Shown piece by piece: positions 1 through 16,100 of a DNA stretch of 64,000 nt (position 1 is the stretch's first letter; every line of letters begins with the position of its first letter). Under the pieces are notes generated by a model. It did not search any database and was not told where the DNA came from. It worked only from the letters and a program-made list of their open reading frames with translations. Both the position numbers and the translations under genes were made by a program. Source of the stretch: Diphasiastrum complanatum (lineage: Eukaryota > Streptophyta > Lycopodiopsida > Lycopodiales > Lycopodiaceae); assembly GCA_029204225.1 (NCBI GenBank), contig CM055098.1, forward strand, positions 574,501 to 638,500. The letters run 5' to 3'.

Positions 1-1715
1 AGTTACAACTATGGAGAAAGTCAATAACACTGATCTTTAGGCTAAAGATCGATCAAGATCCTGAGAAGCCACTTACTTGGAGGTCAATTCCATTAGGAAA
101 AAAATAGCAAAGAGCTATTTCTAAAAAGTTGTAAAAAGCAAAAAGTCTCCACCTTCTGTTCGATGCAATCCTGAACCTCTAATACCACGTAAGTGTAGAT
201 CCTTAAGATCCTGCTGCATACACCAAAAGGAGAAATGTGGAGCCAAATCACCAAACCAAAGAGAAACTGAAGATCAAACCTCAATCAGCGTCACCCTTGA
301 GCCACAATGATTGAATACACGAGAGGAGAGGAATATGACAACCAAATACTTTGGAAGTGGAGTAAAGCGAGTTTCTATAGGTATGTATAAACCCCAGGAG
401 ACTAGGAATATTTCCTCCAGAACCCTAATCCTTTACTATTCTCAAATTCAATTATTATTGATACTTCTCTACATGCATATAGCCGTCAAACACCATGCAC
501 CACTCCGCATGTCCAAATCAGAGTTCATGGGCCCTCACAAGTTTATTAATTACATTTTTGGACTAGATTGGAATGTCGAGGCTTAACTAATCAACCGGTA
601 CACTGGAGTATTGCTTATCCATGTCAAGGACTATTTCGAATCCTCTGTATTGGACATAGACGTGATGGAAAGGCACTCTACGGATGTTGACAACACTATC
701 TTTCCTTTGGTAGGGAGCTTTTGAATTTTATTACTCGTAATTTGTGATGGGTTGCATAGATGGTCAACTTTTATGGGTTTTGCTTGTTTGTCTATGACAG
801 GCAATAGTATGGTGGACTATTAGCTACCCTTGAAGTTTTTACACTACTATTTAGGGATACTAGTTGGAAGCAAAATTAATTATTTTTGTTTTTAAAATGA
901 AATACGCACAAGAAATCTTGAAGAAACTCAATTTGTTAAAATTTGAATTATATTGTCTCGTATTGATACTAGTGAGAAGTTGTTTAAGGAGGAGGAATCA
1001 CAAGAATAGGGTGAAACTATGTGAAGACAATAGCTAACAATATCGTATACTCAAGTTTGCGTAGATGAGGTGGTTAGTGAATTAGCGAGCAAGCCTAAGG
1101 AGGATAGTCCATCACTGTAGATTTTTTGCATGGTATTGGAGCATGTGAGCCTAGTATACAAATGTCTATAGAAACATAGCTTGTTATTTAGTAGGATACG
1201 CTCACAATCCAAATGACAAGAGTGGGTTGAAGCATATTAGCTTTTTGGAGCCACTTACAAATGATTCCATAGTGCCCACTTGCTTTTATATATTCAATTA
1301 TTAAATTCTCTTACAAAATATGGTTGGACTTATTAGATTACTTTTCAAAAAAGCACGAGCATTGACTCTCTCTAGTGGGGCATTTTTTAAAATTTTTATT
1401 GTTTTGTAGATTGAACCAATGTAGCTTAGCATTTACTTCCCTGCATTTTGAGATGAACAATAAGGTATAAACCGATAGAAATTAGTTGCAAATAAGATTT
1501 GTAGGTGAACGACATTTGAACTAGTATTGCTATTTGTTTCTTTCATCAATGATCTTCAAATGTAGGAAATGTGCAATGTAATGCATAGTTTGTCTCATTA
1601 AAGGATTACTATGCAAAGTAGATTTGGCATTTTCGTAGTATATCTATGGCTCTTGTATCACCCATAATGTGTAGGTTTTTATAGACAAGAGTTGTGTTTG
1701 GATTTCTACTTACAG
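1..1715. other. Upstream flank, no confident gene
   Basis: AT-rich DNA before the first recognised PhyH exon. The start codon and 5' UTR of that gene should lie here or beyond the window, but no short exon with a matching phase-2 donor could be picked with confidence. The short reading frames have no recognisable domain. Confidence 0.4.
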
Positions 1716-4700
1716 AATCTCAGAGGAAGAAGTCCAAAAGTTTGAGGAAGATGGTGCCATTGTTTTACGCCAATTGTTCTCATCTGATTGGCTTGAGAGG
1801 CTTTGCATTGCAGCAGAAGATAATATGAAGAATCCAGGTAATTGAAATTTTTTTGGAAAAAGAATCATCCCCAGTGTGTGTATTTAGCAACTAGTGCTCT
1901 TGGGAAAAAGAATGTGGTGCAAATTTTGAAATGCATGTAATGGAGATGATATTGCAAAAAATGCACATGTTGAAGTAGAAGCTGCAAAGTAGGAACAAAA
2001 TACCACCGACTCCGTGTATCCTAGAAGTTGACAATATGTTTATGCTAAAGTAAGGAAAGTAGATTTGCTGACCATGATTCACACATCAATCCAATTAGAC
2101 TAGGAGAAGTAGAAGACTGCATCAGCATGGAAAACTTTGCTGCATACGCTGAGATACCATGCCAATTGAATGGCCTAGTAATGCCATGTAAATGCATGAA
2201 TATGAACTTTATTGTATATGATGGTATTCCATATGAATTTAACAATAAGCAAGATATCCCATATAATAGTAGTTTCCCACACTATGTGAAGTGACAATGA
2301 ATGCCTAATAACGGTTACAACAAATAACTTAGGAAATGTGGACAAAGTCCACCATGTAGCCTTTGAAGATCATCCTTGTGACATTATCAATTATTTACAA
2401 AGTACTGTCTCACTCATCAATCACCACATGAATTAGCAAGATACCTTAAGTGGCACATGCACCAAGGAGAACACATATTAGTGAAGAGCCAACAAAAGTA
2501 CAAGGAGACACTTGTCACACATGGGAGGATAGGAGTCCACCACACTCTCTCACCGTGAATACTCTAGCTTAGTACTTTACTCGAACTTATAGAATGGGTC
2601 CTTTCCATAGCTTGAGCCCTATTGACATGACTCAAATAATGATGGAACTTAACCAATGAAAGTGCCACGTGGCATAATCAACTAGTACCTCGAGCTAGAC
2701 CCCTAGGCCTAGAAGTGGCCTAGTACCATTAACTAGTATTTCAAGCTAGCTTAAATGGATTGGCATCTCAAATCTTGGGTCCTTGATAGACATAATAATT
2801 GATGTGTACTTTGGGCACCATGTATTAAATTACATATATTATGACTTTGGGGGTTTTCACAAGACATTTAAGTTCTTACGTGCTCAAAACATGAAAATTG
2901 TACATGTAGGAAAATGATCATTGACACAACTAACTTAATAAAGTATCACTAAAGGAACATCGACATTTGCCTAAGTTGGAAGAATCAAGAGATCAACTTA
3001 ATGGTCACAGTGGCTGTACTTCAGGTAAACATGTAGGTGCTTCTTGGATCATCAAATAAATCGGTAGGAATGGTGCACGCTTTGTTAGTCGAACCAAAGA
3101 CACTTGTACATGTGCCTAAAATATGGGTGACAATGCCTCATTTGTAAATATGTGTAACTTTGTGTGCTTGAGGTTCATGCGTAGAGGTTGATACTGACAC
3201 TTTTCATTCGTAGATATCGGTGCATGTGCCTTATATGTGGATATTGGTACCTCATTTGTACTTAGCTTTGCCTCATAACCAGCTATTTGTACTTGACTCT
3301 CAACAACTTTGGTTCTAGATCTCTCTGTCTCTCATCATTGTAACTCTCTGGTCACGATCACTCTCTCTCAAGTCTTGCAGCAGCGTCAATAACTTCATCA
3401 TGTAGTCTAACTTCTCAAAATTCTTAAAACTAGACAATGATTATGGGCTATAAAAAAGAAAGACAACAATCACAAAAACTCAAGCTATATTAAAGTGATT
3501 TGCAATCGGTAAAAAAAAATTGATTTGACCTATAGTAAGAACAACGAGAGACAGAAATTCTGAAAACAATGTGGGAGAGTATGAGAAAGACGAAGTGATT
3601 AAAAAATTCCTAAAATGATTGATAATCAAAATTATGACTCTGAAAAATCCGATTGATAAGCTGTAAATTGCATTGGAAGCTCTAATCATTCAAATATTTT
3701 TAGAAAATTACACGACAATGTTACCAGCCGATTCGAATTGGGCCAATTCGTCCAGTTCGAACTGATTTGAACCAGCTTGGCAGGTTCGAATCGGAAAATG
3801 GTTCGAATTGGAATTTTGTTTTAAAAACGTTTTTTTTGTTTTTATTGGCTCCAAATAATTCAAATGGTTTGAACCGTGGTTCATGTAACTATGTGACACA
3901 AGAATGTAGAAAAATGGCGAAGTCCTTGAAATAAGTGAAAATTGGAGAATTACAAAATGACCTTAGACTTATTAGATTGATGAAATTGTAGCTCGAACGA
4001 AGATTCCAAAATTTTCAGACAATGTAGGAGAAGGTACAAAAAAACCATTGCTAGAAATTGGGAAAACTAAAAATCTAAGTATTTTCACTTTCAATAATCC
4101 AATTCAAGATCTATAAAGCGCAACAGAAGCATGTCACTACAAGAAACACGATGATCTTAATAAATCCACAACAATCCAAAAGAGATGCAGAAGTGATTGA
4201 AGCTATCCAATAAAATTGAAAATTTGAAGCTAGGGACCAACTCCTATATGCCCAAAAAGTCCTCTGATATCGAGTTATGTGCAAACCATCATGTTATAGA
4301 GGGGAGAAGGCAAATGTACTAATAGAGCAATGAAGCACCAACATAATAGTGGACAATTAAATAATTTTTACCAACATCATGATAACAAGTTGGTTTAAGC
4401 TGGCTACTTGATGATAAACTTACCTACCTTAGCCAACTTAATGTAAGGGCTCAGCATACAAATAGTCAACCATCCATAGTGAGCCTCCGAGGTCTATTTA
4501 TACTATATGATGCTCTATTACTTGATTTAGAGCTGAACATGTTTTCAGAAAAAGGAAAGTATTAGGCCTTTGATTTGTGGTCTTTAATCACTGATTAATT
4601 TGGGTCATTGTGAATGTTCAAGCTTTGCTCTTTGGAGAGATTATGTCTTCTTGCACATTACTAATTACGGTATGCATGAAATTTTTTTTTCCAGGTCCGT

Positions 4701-7120
4701 TGTGTGATGAGCATGAAAAACCTGGCCAGGTACATGATCTATATTTGTATTTTATTTTGTTATTTTCTGGTCATGTGTGGAAGTACACAGGTCCCACCTA
4801 CATGATGGCAATTGTAACCACCTTTTGTTATTAGTATATTTTTATCTTTTTTTGATATGCAATCATTTTAGAATATTCAGGAGAATAAAGCTTTAGCAAT
4901 GAATCTAACCTTCATATTTGCTACAAAACACATTCCCATCATGGTTCATAGAAGATCTCAAAACATTCAATTTTCTCTCATTGAATAAGAGGATTTTCAA
5001 TCAATCTTCAATTTCATACGTCCCCCTTCTTTCCTTGTCCATGTACTTAAAGATAATTTCCCTTGCACTTGCAACATAGTAAAGCATCTTTACTATGAAT
5101 GCAAATGCACAAGGCATGTCGTTGGCAATTCCTACAATTATTGTTCATATTGGCCTAACTTCTAATTAAGCTCACAAGGTCTCATCCTTTTAAAGCGCAA
5201 CTTATGCTCTTTAGAATTCGTTTCAACAAAGGTAAATATGAGACACCCTAGTTCCCTTCTTGCTTTGCTAGCTTAGAAGAGCATTTCTTGAGGATCTAGT
5301 TGCTTTGTCAATCAACTTATCAAAGAAACATGCATCGGATGCTATTGAGGTCTTGCTGTTGAGGGAAGAGCACCCAAGAGGACACTTGTTGAGGGTGAGC
5401 CATCCAAGATACTCATAGTTAAGGATGAGGTATCCAGAAGCACACTTGGAAGGGTTTTTAAGGATGCTACCATAACTGTTGATCTCCAAAGAAGGACTTA
5501 CAAAAAAGTATCATCTAGATTTAGATTTCACTCCATAGCTTGAGTGAAATCTAACTCTAGAACCAACTATATTACAATTATCTCAAAAAAATTTTAAATG
5601 CTCAAAATGGCTTAAAATTATAGAGCATGCCAGAATACTTTTTACTAAAACTTCATAGTAAAGCATTCACATGTTAGACACAATGTTGGAAGGTCAAGAT
5701 GGTGACCCATTTTAGAGAGTTTTATTCCATAGAAGAACGCTAGGATACAATTGATCCTTGATAGGAGGTCTTCTTGATTAGACTCAGTTTTGGAGACTTG
5801 ATTGGACTATGGCTGTCGGAGACATGAAATGATTTTATTTTCAGCTGGAATCATCCACTCAACAATCTTTGGAAAATCTTCTTTAGGATGTTGATCCATA
5901 TGGTATCCAAGGCACAATGAAAGCCACCTTCCACAAAAGAATAAAGACATGAAACATAAAAACTACTCGCAGTTTTCACAAGATATCATATTAGCTATTA
6001 TGACACTACATGAGCAAGTGGTTGGTTGCTTCTGTTTCTATGCGAGTATATTTGAAGCACACAGGGGAGCAAACTTGGCAATATTCTGATATCCATTCTC
6101 ATGTACGTAGATGATGCGGTTTTGGTCTCTCCACCAAGGAGGGCTTGCAGCAACATATTGATGCCTTATCTATGTTTTGCCATGCCAAAGGTTTCAAGGT
6201 GAATGTAAAAAAGACCAAAGTGATGGTCTTCAATACATTTTGCTCCTTCATGTAGTGCCAAACTCTCTCACTTTAGGTGAATAGCCTTTGGAAATTGTCT
6301 TGTTGTATACATATTTGGGGGTTCTATTCTCTGGTCCTATGCTAAACATGAGACCAACTACCACGACACATGTAGGTTAGGGAAGGGCCCTAGTCATCAT
6401 GGAGAGGCTTGTTTTAGGCTACATCCATGCCTTCAGATCTCCATGTTATCATGCATGATTGAGAGTAAGCCGTCAATCCCACATCTGATTAGCCTTGCAA
6501 AGTTTGCCAGAACTCCACTCCCTTTAAGTGCAGGGGTCAAATTAATTGTCTGTTTGCAAAAATTCATATTTTTTGTGACCATAGTTTAATGCACCGATCC
6601 AAATCGGCTGATTCGACTGGTTCGAATTGGTTGGGTCAGGTTCAAATCGGTCGATTCGAACATCCGAAAAAAAATTGAGGTTTTTCTTGCTGTTTGTGCC
6701 AGAACTTTTAACCATAAAATTGAGGTTATGCCAGAACTATAAGATTCTATTGCAAATTGAAATCATTAATGATTCATATCATAAATGATCTAATCGAGAT
6801 TTGATATTCATGATTCTACATGCTACCTTAGATGATAGATGATAGATCCTTTGCGTCTCGCAGTCTTGAGTGACTCGTTGACGTCAAGGAGTTGGGTATT
6901 AGGAGATCCTTTGCAGATAGTGCAAGTCCAAGACCGAGGACTGAGGACTCCAACAATCAATTACTTCGTATGGTATTATGGAGACTACTTACTACATCTT
7001 GGAGAATCCCAACTTCCAAGAGTAGCGAGCTAGCTATTATTAATGGCTAAGGGGCCATGGCTCAATAGCTTATAGGTTATTACTCATTACTCGTATGCGC
7101 GCGCGCGTGCGCACGCGCGT

Positions 7121-7157
<37 letters not shown>

Positions 7158-10100
7158 ACTCACACCCACTCACACACAAAAAGCCCAAACACACCACACA
7201 ATGCAAATCTCTCTCTCTCTCTCTCTCTCGTTGCATTGATGATTCGGGAGATGTCAGACTTGTGGATGACAAGACTGGACATAACCGCCCCCCCCTTGAT
7301 ATAGCAGCCAGCTGAGCATGAGGGAGTGCCTATCCTGCTGGAGACAGAGACAGGATGTAACCTTGAGCAATGACTTTGATGGAGAGGCTGAGATTCCAGA
7401 TGCTTCCAAATACAAACGACAAAGATAGTGTCGACGCCCAAAGGGACAGCTAGTTCCTAGGCCATAGTGTATAGCTCCATGGCAGCAGAGACAACATTGA
7501 CAGTCCACTCGGAGACAGAGGTCCACGACACACTCTACGATAGTTTCACAACATACTATATGTCATTTTTTCCAAATTGATGGGCATTTATTATCCATGG
7601 CCGATGGACTTTGACTGTGCCAACCATCTCATTATAAGTAGTTTGAGCATTACATATGTTCACATTGTTACCCCTAATGTTGTCATATAGGGTTAATTAG
7701 GATTATTGGGCCATGCCTGCATGCTAATTCTAGGGGCCTTTACCTATATTTAGTAAATTCAAGCTAGAATTTAGTTAGACTCAAGTTCAAAATTCTATTG
7801 CTTGATTTGGAGCACAAGTTTTGCTATAGATAGGTGTTGGTACTTTTACCATATATAGGGACATTATTTAGGCAATTGCTTTTAGATTGCTTTTGCTTTT
7901 GGCATAGACCAAAGGCTATAAGTATGTAGTGCGCCCTAGCTCATTTGCAATGGGACATAGTTGGAGTTTCTCTTCACTTGTGTTCTTTGTCATGTGTTTG
8001 GCTATTGTTTTATCACAATAGGAATCTTGTCTTGGGTTACTTGTATGAACAAGTCGGTTTTCTAACGGAGGGTTCACATGATTAAATCCAGTCGTTTATA
8101 TATCAAGCTTATGTTCAACATGTCTGCTTTAGGGGTTAACCTAGGCTACCGCAAGACACCTGAAGCTAGATGTGGCTGATTTTCTCATGCTACCACCTTA
8201 CCTAGCCTCTGCTTATCTGATAGCTTTTGAATTGTATGGGGATAGTCAAGGGTCTGTTCACATGTGAGGTGGGGAGTTTTTAGGGATACCTCAAGAGGAT
8301 AGGATGTACCAGATGTGTACATGGGAGGCACAGAGTTGGAAGAGCATTTGATCTTCCACTATCTTCTCTATTATGAGTTTCATTCTAGATACTGCTACCT
8401 CTTTCAAGATCTAGTTACGTTGCACTCGTTGATATCATATGAAGACCAAAGATGTGTAGCCTTGATGACCGAGGAAATGTTTCATTTGAAGAGTGCCACA
8501 TGCCACACCCCCTGACATACGATCGTGATTTGCTCACTCCTCCAAATGCCGCTCACATGTTGAATTTGAGTGATTCTGAGGAGACAAAGTGTGACGAACC
8601 CCAAAGATCAAGCTTGGAAGAACACTTGAAAGGAGGAGCCAAACCACCCAACCAAGTAGAAGCCAAAGATCAGTCCACAACAACTTTGCTCCCAAGTCGT
8701 AGTATGTGAATACGAGAAGAGAGAGAGAAAAGACAAGAATTTGAAGAATCCCAATGTGTAGGAAAGTGAGTTTCTACCAGTGGATATAGCGTATGGTAGT
8801 TTGTGCATGATGATGTGCAACTCCCCATTCAGTCTAGTCTCACTCCACAACCAACTAATAGTCATTCTGCATGCATGCGACCGTCACATACCATGTGCAG
8901 CTCCACATGTCACGATATGAGTGCCTGGAGCCTCACAAGGTTATTAATTACATAGCTAGCCTTGACTGGAATATCGAGGCATAACTAGCCTTGACTGGAT
9001 TATCGAGGCGTAACAAATAAACTTGACTCTATAGGGCCTATATACCCATGTCAAGGATTATTTTGAATCTTTGTAACTAGACATGGACATAATATTCTTC
9101 CCCCCTTGACCTACTGCTGTCCTTCGAAGTGGAAATTAGGGAAGTTCTTCTTTATGCTTTCAACTGCATCCCAAGAAGTATTATCCTTAATCTGACTTTT
9201 TCATTTAATTAAGCACTCAGAGAGAGAATGGTTTTCTAACTATTTATCTCCGACTTTGAGTGCTTACCTCAAATTCTTAAGGTACACTAAACGTGAATCC
9301 TCTGATTGGGTTTGATCCTCTCCAAGCGAAAGGCATCACCCACATGTAAACTCAATTCTCATTGATTCAGATGAAACACTAGGTGAATCGTCACCTCACC
9401 TTAGAGATCAAGTCCAAACCTTTGCGTTTTTCATTTGTCAACATTTGTTTGCACCTATGGTTATATTTATCTGATGGGTATTGTGTTCGTTGTATCTTTG
9501 AAATGAAGCCTGTTTAGACATTGTTTAATCATAACTTAGATTGCCTTATTCTCCTGGAGATCAGAGAAGTGCAAAAACATACTGAAAGTTAGCTATTGAA
9601 CCTTCTGAACACTGGAAAATCCCCTCACAATAGAAACATTTGCTGTGATTTGAAGAATATACATCAAAATCCGGGAACTCAGTCGAAACACATTCTTATT
9701 TGTTCTGATAGATATCTATTCTCTTTTTTCAGCCAGGTCGCTTTCATGATGACCAGTTTTTATGGCAAAGACATGAAACTATGCACAAATTTATTCACGA
9801 GTCTCCTGCTGCACAGATTGCTAGACGAATGATGAGGTGATTATCTATTCTTATCTCAGCTGCAGTTTGTCATCACATAGACCCCTCATATAGCTGGCCA
9901 GTGCATCTAATTTAAACTCATGCCACCCTTTGGCTGGTAAACTTGCAAACTGATCCTTGCCTTTTGTGTTTTGGAACAGAGGAAAGCATGTAAGACTCTT
10001 TTATGATCAGTTATTTGTGAAGGAACCTGGCACTCTTTCAGTAACTCCTTGGCATAATGATCATTCATACTGGCAACTAAAGGGCGAGCAAATCATTTCC

Positions 10101-13100
10101 GTGTGGCTTGCATTGGACTCAATTTCAGAATCTGTGTGTTTGAACTATGTCAAGGGGTCACATAAGTGGAAGTTAATGCATAGGTAAGACCATTAGGAGG
10201 ATTGTAAATTTTATGGACTTTATTTTAATTAGTGCTTATTTCACTTGACAGTGTTTGCCTTCACAAGCCATATGGTATAACCCATGTAAACATGTAGAAT
10301 CTCCTCCTTCTCTGGCGATCAGGATCGTTACAAGAGTTCGTCATCGGAGTCTTTGCCAGATGTGCCAGACATAGATGCCATGCATGACAAGGTGAAAAAG
10401 GCATTCTTTTGATTTTCCATGCTCGATAATTTTTGGTGGCTTGTCTATGAATTCAGAGCTTCACAAGAGTTGTCCATAGTGATCTAGATTGTGATGTCAC
10501 TTCCAGGTTGAGTTACTCAGATGGAAAATGGAACCTGGAGATTGTCTGGTCCATCATAGCTTTTCAATCCATGGAGCTCCTGGTATCTCTGCAAATAGTT
10601 CCAGGCGAAGAGCTTATGCAACCCGCTGGGTTGGTGATGACGTCACTTTTGATCCTCGTCCAGGTGATTGGATAAAAAGCTCAACCTTGAAGTTTCATAC
10701 TTGACTATGCAATAGCTGTTGTTGGAAAGAAAGTCTAACAAGGAGTCATTTTGGAAGATTGCCTTTGGAAAAGGAAAATTTTATTTCCAACTGCCGGTGA
10801 CTAACTTTGTAGAATGTCTAGGAGGAAGTTAGTGGTACTATCGATCTGACTGCAAGTATTTTCAAGTTGTGTTATAAGCAATTTCATATCGATATATGAG
10901 CAGAAATTCACAAACCTTGGTAGAGGGATGGCAAATGTAATGATAAATTTGGTGCAGAACAATCACTAAATAACAAGCTCCACTGGTATACTGGATCAAC
11001 TGAGCTGAATTAGTTTGAACCTATGCTAAGAATCTCAAGTTACCATCCGATCTAAGATCTAGTCTCCAAAAAATTGGTCAACACCAATTGGAGGCAATAA
11101 AAGCCAATAATCAATAAATAAATGTCAAATAATGAGTGGAGTTCCCAAACCATATGGCCTAATGTCAATCAACTCAATTGTAGCCCAAGGCTCAGGGTGT
11201 AGAAAATATGCCTGTTACTATCCCTTCTCAATATGACAATGTTCCCCCACCAATACATGGACAGTGGAATAGTCATTCAAGTACATCAGAGAATCAAAGG
11301 AGATTCATGAGTCTGTGATCTAGCCATCTTGATCTAATGCTATGCTAAGTTGTCTCCAGCCCGAGCTACTAACTGCAAGTTATCTCTATAGGGAAGAAGA
11401 ACAATCATCCATATAGCAAGGATGCATCCATGACTGTTTATACCCCATTAGTTAGGGCTAGGCTAGCATCAAATGGGTAGGACCTAATATTGCCAAGAGA
11501 CTTAGTAATATGTGTCAAATGATAAGCTAGGGCCTTAAACCCTAGGGTCTTGTGTATAAATGACCTGTAGCTTATGGACCATAAGTGCCAAATAGTAGCA
11601 GTAATAGACAACTCAAAAGATCGAGAAACAACCTAAGCAAGGTATAAAGACCAGATTTGTGATGATACAGATCAATGTACAGAATTTGATGATACAAATC
11701 AGTGTGCAGAAGTTAATCTTTACATAACTGTGTAGATCAATGGATAGGATCATAAAAGGGACCATTGTGGCTGAGATCATGAGTAAAAACTTTATAAAGA
11801 AGCATGATGCCGAAGCTACTGTAACACCACTAGAATATGTACATAAGAACAGATAACGATGACTTAATTATGTATAGGAAATGGGCTATTTACCACAATA
11901 GTAGATAATAATGACATCAATGATGAAAAGGAAATACCAAAAAGGCAATGAGAGACATTTATAAGCAGGTTCACAAAAGGTCATTATGAAAATGTGGGTC
12001 AAGGGAAGATGTGATTGAAGGTATGCATGCAATAACATGTGTAAATTGCCAAGATTAGAGAACAAAAGATGAGTTATGGCCAATTTGTGCATGGTACTTT
12101 GGGCCGTGGGCCCTTGGCTTCTTATTTGACATTACTCCTTATGCTCTAGGCACTTGGGCCTTATCTTGCAAGTCCTTGCGTTTGGTCACGTGTTTACAGG
12201 TGGCTGATTGATTAGTTGTTGAGCTATGTGTTCAGCTATCTTGAGTAGCTCAGTTTGGCACCAGTTAGCTTTCTTAGATCTGGTTAGTTAGCTTTCTAAT
12301 ATCAGCTTCCTGTGGAGTTGATTGATTCTTCATCGATTACAATTGTGCTTTATTGCTTTAGACAAAATATATATTTGTATTCTCCTCTCTATTACATATT
12401 TTGTACTGATGTTTTGCCTGTAGCTTGGTATTCAACCAATTTTGGAATGAAGGTGTTGGGGGTTGATTTCTGGAATATTTACATCAATCATTATTTAACA
12501 TCTTCGAAACAATTTCATTAGTTTGTAGAGTTTTAAAGAATTCCTCAAGGTTTTTGTTTCTGCTCTAGTTTTCTCTATAATGGCTAGATATTTCTTTTTA
12601 GATTCCTCTCTGTTGTGCACCCACATGAATGCAAATTTTCTAATCAAAAGAAGGTAGGGTTTTTTTGCACTTTCTGCTAAATTTTGTGGAGATATTGATA
12701 TGATCGTGTCTCCTACAGTGGGGTGCTTTTGTTGCGGTATGGATCTCGTTTAGATCACTGGAAGTGCAGCTACCTAAGATTTCCTGGTTTTCAAGTTTTG
12801 GCACTTTATCTCTTCCATATTGTTTTGCATCATTTTCTGGAAAATTTTGGATGTTTGTTCTTCTTACAATATGGTTTGCTCCTTAGTGCTTTACAAGTCA
12901 TTAATCTGATAAGTAAGAGTTGACTTTCTGATTTTTTAGTCTTAAGACTTTTTAAAGCTTCATCTTTTTCATACTCTTTTGTATCTTTTTTGATGTAATC
13001 TAGATTCTTGCTCTTCCTACAATAGGGCACTTGTGACTTGATGTGCACTTCACACTTTGTGAATCTAATAAGCCAAAATATTGTTGATCCATTTTCTGTC

Positions 13101-16100
13101 TTTTCTCCACTTCATCTTTTCCATCATTGTTTGGATCTGTTAGTCAAACTTTTTACATTTTTGATTTTCCTACATTGAGTCACTCTTAGTGCACTTTACA
13201 GTATGTCAATTAGTCATTTATAAGTGAGAGGGATTCAAATTCATTTTTAAGGGATTTTTTCACTTCGTCTTTTTAGTCTTTCTTTACAACATCTCCACAA
13301 ATACGATGTCTTGGGAACCGACTTACTATTGTCATTGTAAATGTCCTACTTGTACTATACTACATACACTACACCTTCTCATACAAGAAGTACAAGTCTT
13401 GGCTATATGGAAAATGCCACTTGCAACATATTTGAGCATGGAGAGTTTTTAATATGAGTTGTACATGTTCTACTTGTATGAGCTATTCCACTTACTACAT
13501 CTCTCAACATTATTATGCACATTATAGTGGTAGAGGCCCATCTTCCATTGGTGCTTCATATATATGGTAGTGTTCCAACCATGTTAAATTTTCTTAATTA
13601 GTTGAGGTACTATGATTCCTTTTACAATGAGTGGTTTATTTATTTATCTTTGTGGTTTAGGACGAATGGTTGGATGGTTGCATCAGGTGTGGCCTTCTAT
13701 TTGACATTTAGAGTTTATGGCACATAGATGACACACATGGTCACCCAGTGTTTTGCCAGCTAGCTGCTCGTCCAACAGAGGCATCTCCGCTGCTGACGAC
13801 TAGGGTCCATACGGTCATAACTTCGCCTAATAACATCCTGTCAGGCGGTCACATTGGGTCACTGCCAGTGACGTACCAAAACCAACGCGTCTCTTGGTGT
13901 CCATCCCAGTTACTGGCCTTGGGCAATGCCATGGCCCTCGACCCCTAGTAATTGGTCGTGTCGGGAATACGTTAGAGCCCAATTGACATCTAACAATCCT
14001 TCCCTCTTATGGCAAGTCAGCGATCCTTGATGACAAACTCTGGGTAAGACTTCCGCAACTCCTGGTGAGTCTCCTAGGTAGCATCAGATAAAGGATGCCC
14101 TTTCCAAGCCATTAGATACTCCTGGAGGAGACGATTCCTTAATCGTCGTTGCCTCCGATCAAGGACTCTTTCTGGCCCATAACCTGTGGTGTCTTTCTCT
14201 TCCAGAGACACCACCAGGCTATCACCATCGTGCAAACATTTCTTCAGTTTGTTGGCATGAGACACTGGATGTACCTTGCATCTCACAGGCTGTAGCTTAT
14301 AAGCTACTTGGCTAACCTATTTAATAATAAACCATGGTCCACAGTACCTAGGAGGTTCTCACGAGTATAACTCTCGCCATACCCTTGGACAAGTTAGCTC
14401 GTGCCATTTCTAGCTTATGTTGCATCTGAGTCATAAACTCTACAACACTAGGTACCTTACACAGAATTCCTATGATCACAGGACTCAACGACTTGAAACC
14501 AATTGAGCTCAAATGGCCTCAATCCAGTGGACGCACGTCTCTTGCATCGTACGCAATGAAATCCATGGAGATACTTTCCCACCTTCCTGCAGGAATCTCT
14601 AGTGGATGTAGTGAGCCCGGAGGACTTACGCTCAGCCTTGTTCACCTGACAAGCCATGCAACACTGGACGTACTCTCTGGCGTCTCACTGCAATCATGGC
14701 CAGAAATAATGCCTTCTGACTACTAGTCTTATCAATACCTGGGTGCCCTGCACAGAGACTATCATGGCATGAAGTATCTTACGACGAAGATCCTTCACGT
14801 CTGGCACGAACACCTTTCCGTTTCTCAATAACATACTATCCTTCCCGTATGTTAGATATGTAGCAACATCTTTGACTGACTCTTCTGCTTGGTTGACTAC
14901 CTTGCAGGCCACACACACTGAGAATGTGCGTCAGGTACAAAGGAAGTCAAGTCCTCCAATTATACTAGTTCATCTTGGGGAACAAGGTTATCCTTCCCAC
15001 CAAGTTGTTCCTTAAATGACTCGCATGGAATACAGGATGAACTGATGTTCTTGACGAAAGATCTAGTCGATAGGTGGATTGATTAACTTCTCCAATCCGG
15101 CTCAAAGCATCAACAATACAATTCAATGTTTGAAGTTATTAGTGTCTACAACCCCTATTTTACACATAGTGGACCCTAGCAAACCTTTCCTGGTGGAAAT
15201 GGATGATAGTGACTATGCGATGGGTGCAATCCTTTATCGAGATGGTAGACTTGTGGCTTTCGAAAGCAATAAGTTGGACCCAGCTCAAAGTATAGAAGGG
15301 ACTTTTTGTTGTCATCCATGCATTAAAGATCTGGAGACATTATTTGTACGGATCTAAATTCATGGTAATGACAGATCATGAGTCCCTTAAGTTTATCTGT
15401 GATGTTGTAGACCTTAGGGGTCGTAAGGCCCATTGGTCGAAACTCATGCAGAACTCATGCGATTCGATTTCGACATTAAGTACCATCGTGTAAAGCTTTG
15501 ATTCAATTCATCGGTCCACACAACTGGCGGACCAATTTTACTTTGCCTTGAGTTACGTGGAGCCTTGAGGGAGCGGGCTCCCATTCTTTCGCTTCTTCGG
15601 TTAGTCCTTAGACAAATGCCCTTTCTCCATACAAGAGAAACACAACCCATCGCTCTTGGCCTTGTCAAAATCTACCCACTCTAGTCGAAGACGTTTCTTC
15701 TTCTTTCCCGAAGGGGAAGCTGTGTCAAAGACCTTCTCGTTGTCCTTCTTGAAGGAGGCGCTTGAAGATGGTTTCTCTTTGGTTTTGGACTTGAGGCCTT
15801 GTTGCTCTTTGTCGGTTAAGGCGTGCGTGTCATCATAGATTCTGGCGAAGCGCACCACATCTTCCAAGGTTTGTGGCTGATTCCGACGGACTTCCAACTA
15901 ATAGTCTTTGGGGTCTTTGGGCGAGTCCAAAATGAAATGCAACTTCAGAAGGACCTCGTCTATCCGGTTAACAAATCGCGAAGCTGCTTTCTGAAAGTCT
16001 TGAAGGTAGACGTCTACTTGTGTGCATTTGCACAATGGCAAACCGACGATAAAACTCAAAATCGTCCAAGATCGGCATAAATGCGGTCTTAAAAGCTACT

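Larger units (their letters stand above)
4730..9732 (+). other. PhyH intron 2
   Basis: 5.0-kb intron bounded by CCAG|gtacat and tttttcag|CC. It carries a LINE RT fragment near 6080-6480 and a CG/CA plus CT microsatellite at 7097-7229. The reading frames at 8315-8709 have no recognisable domain. Confidence 0.6.

Noticed and set aside
7087-7304. Open frames rich in His/Thr or Arg/Glu
   Set aside because: They are translations of the CA and CT microsatellites.
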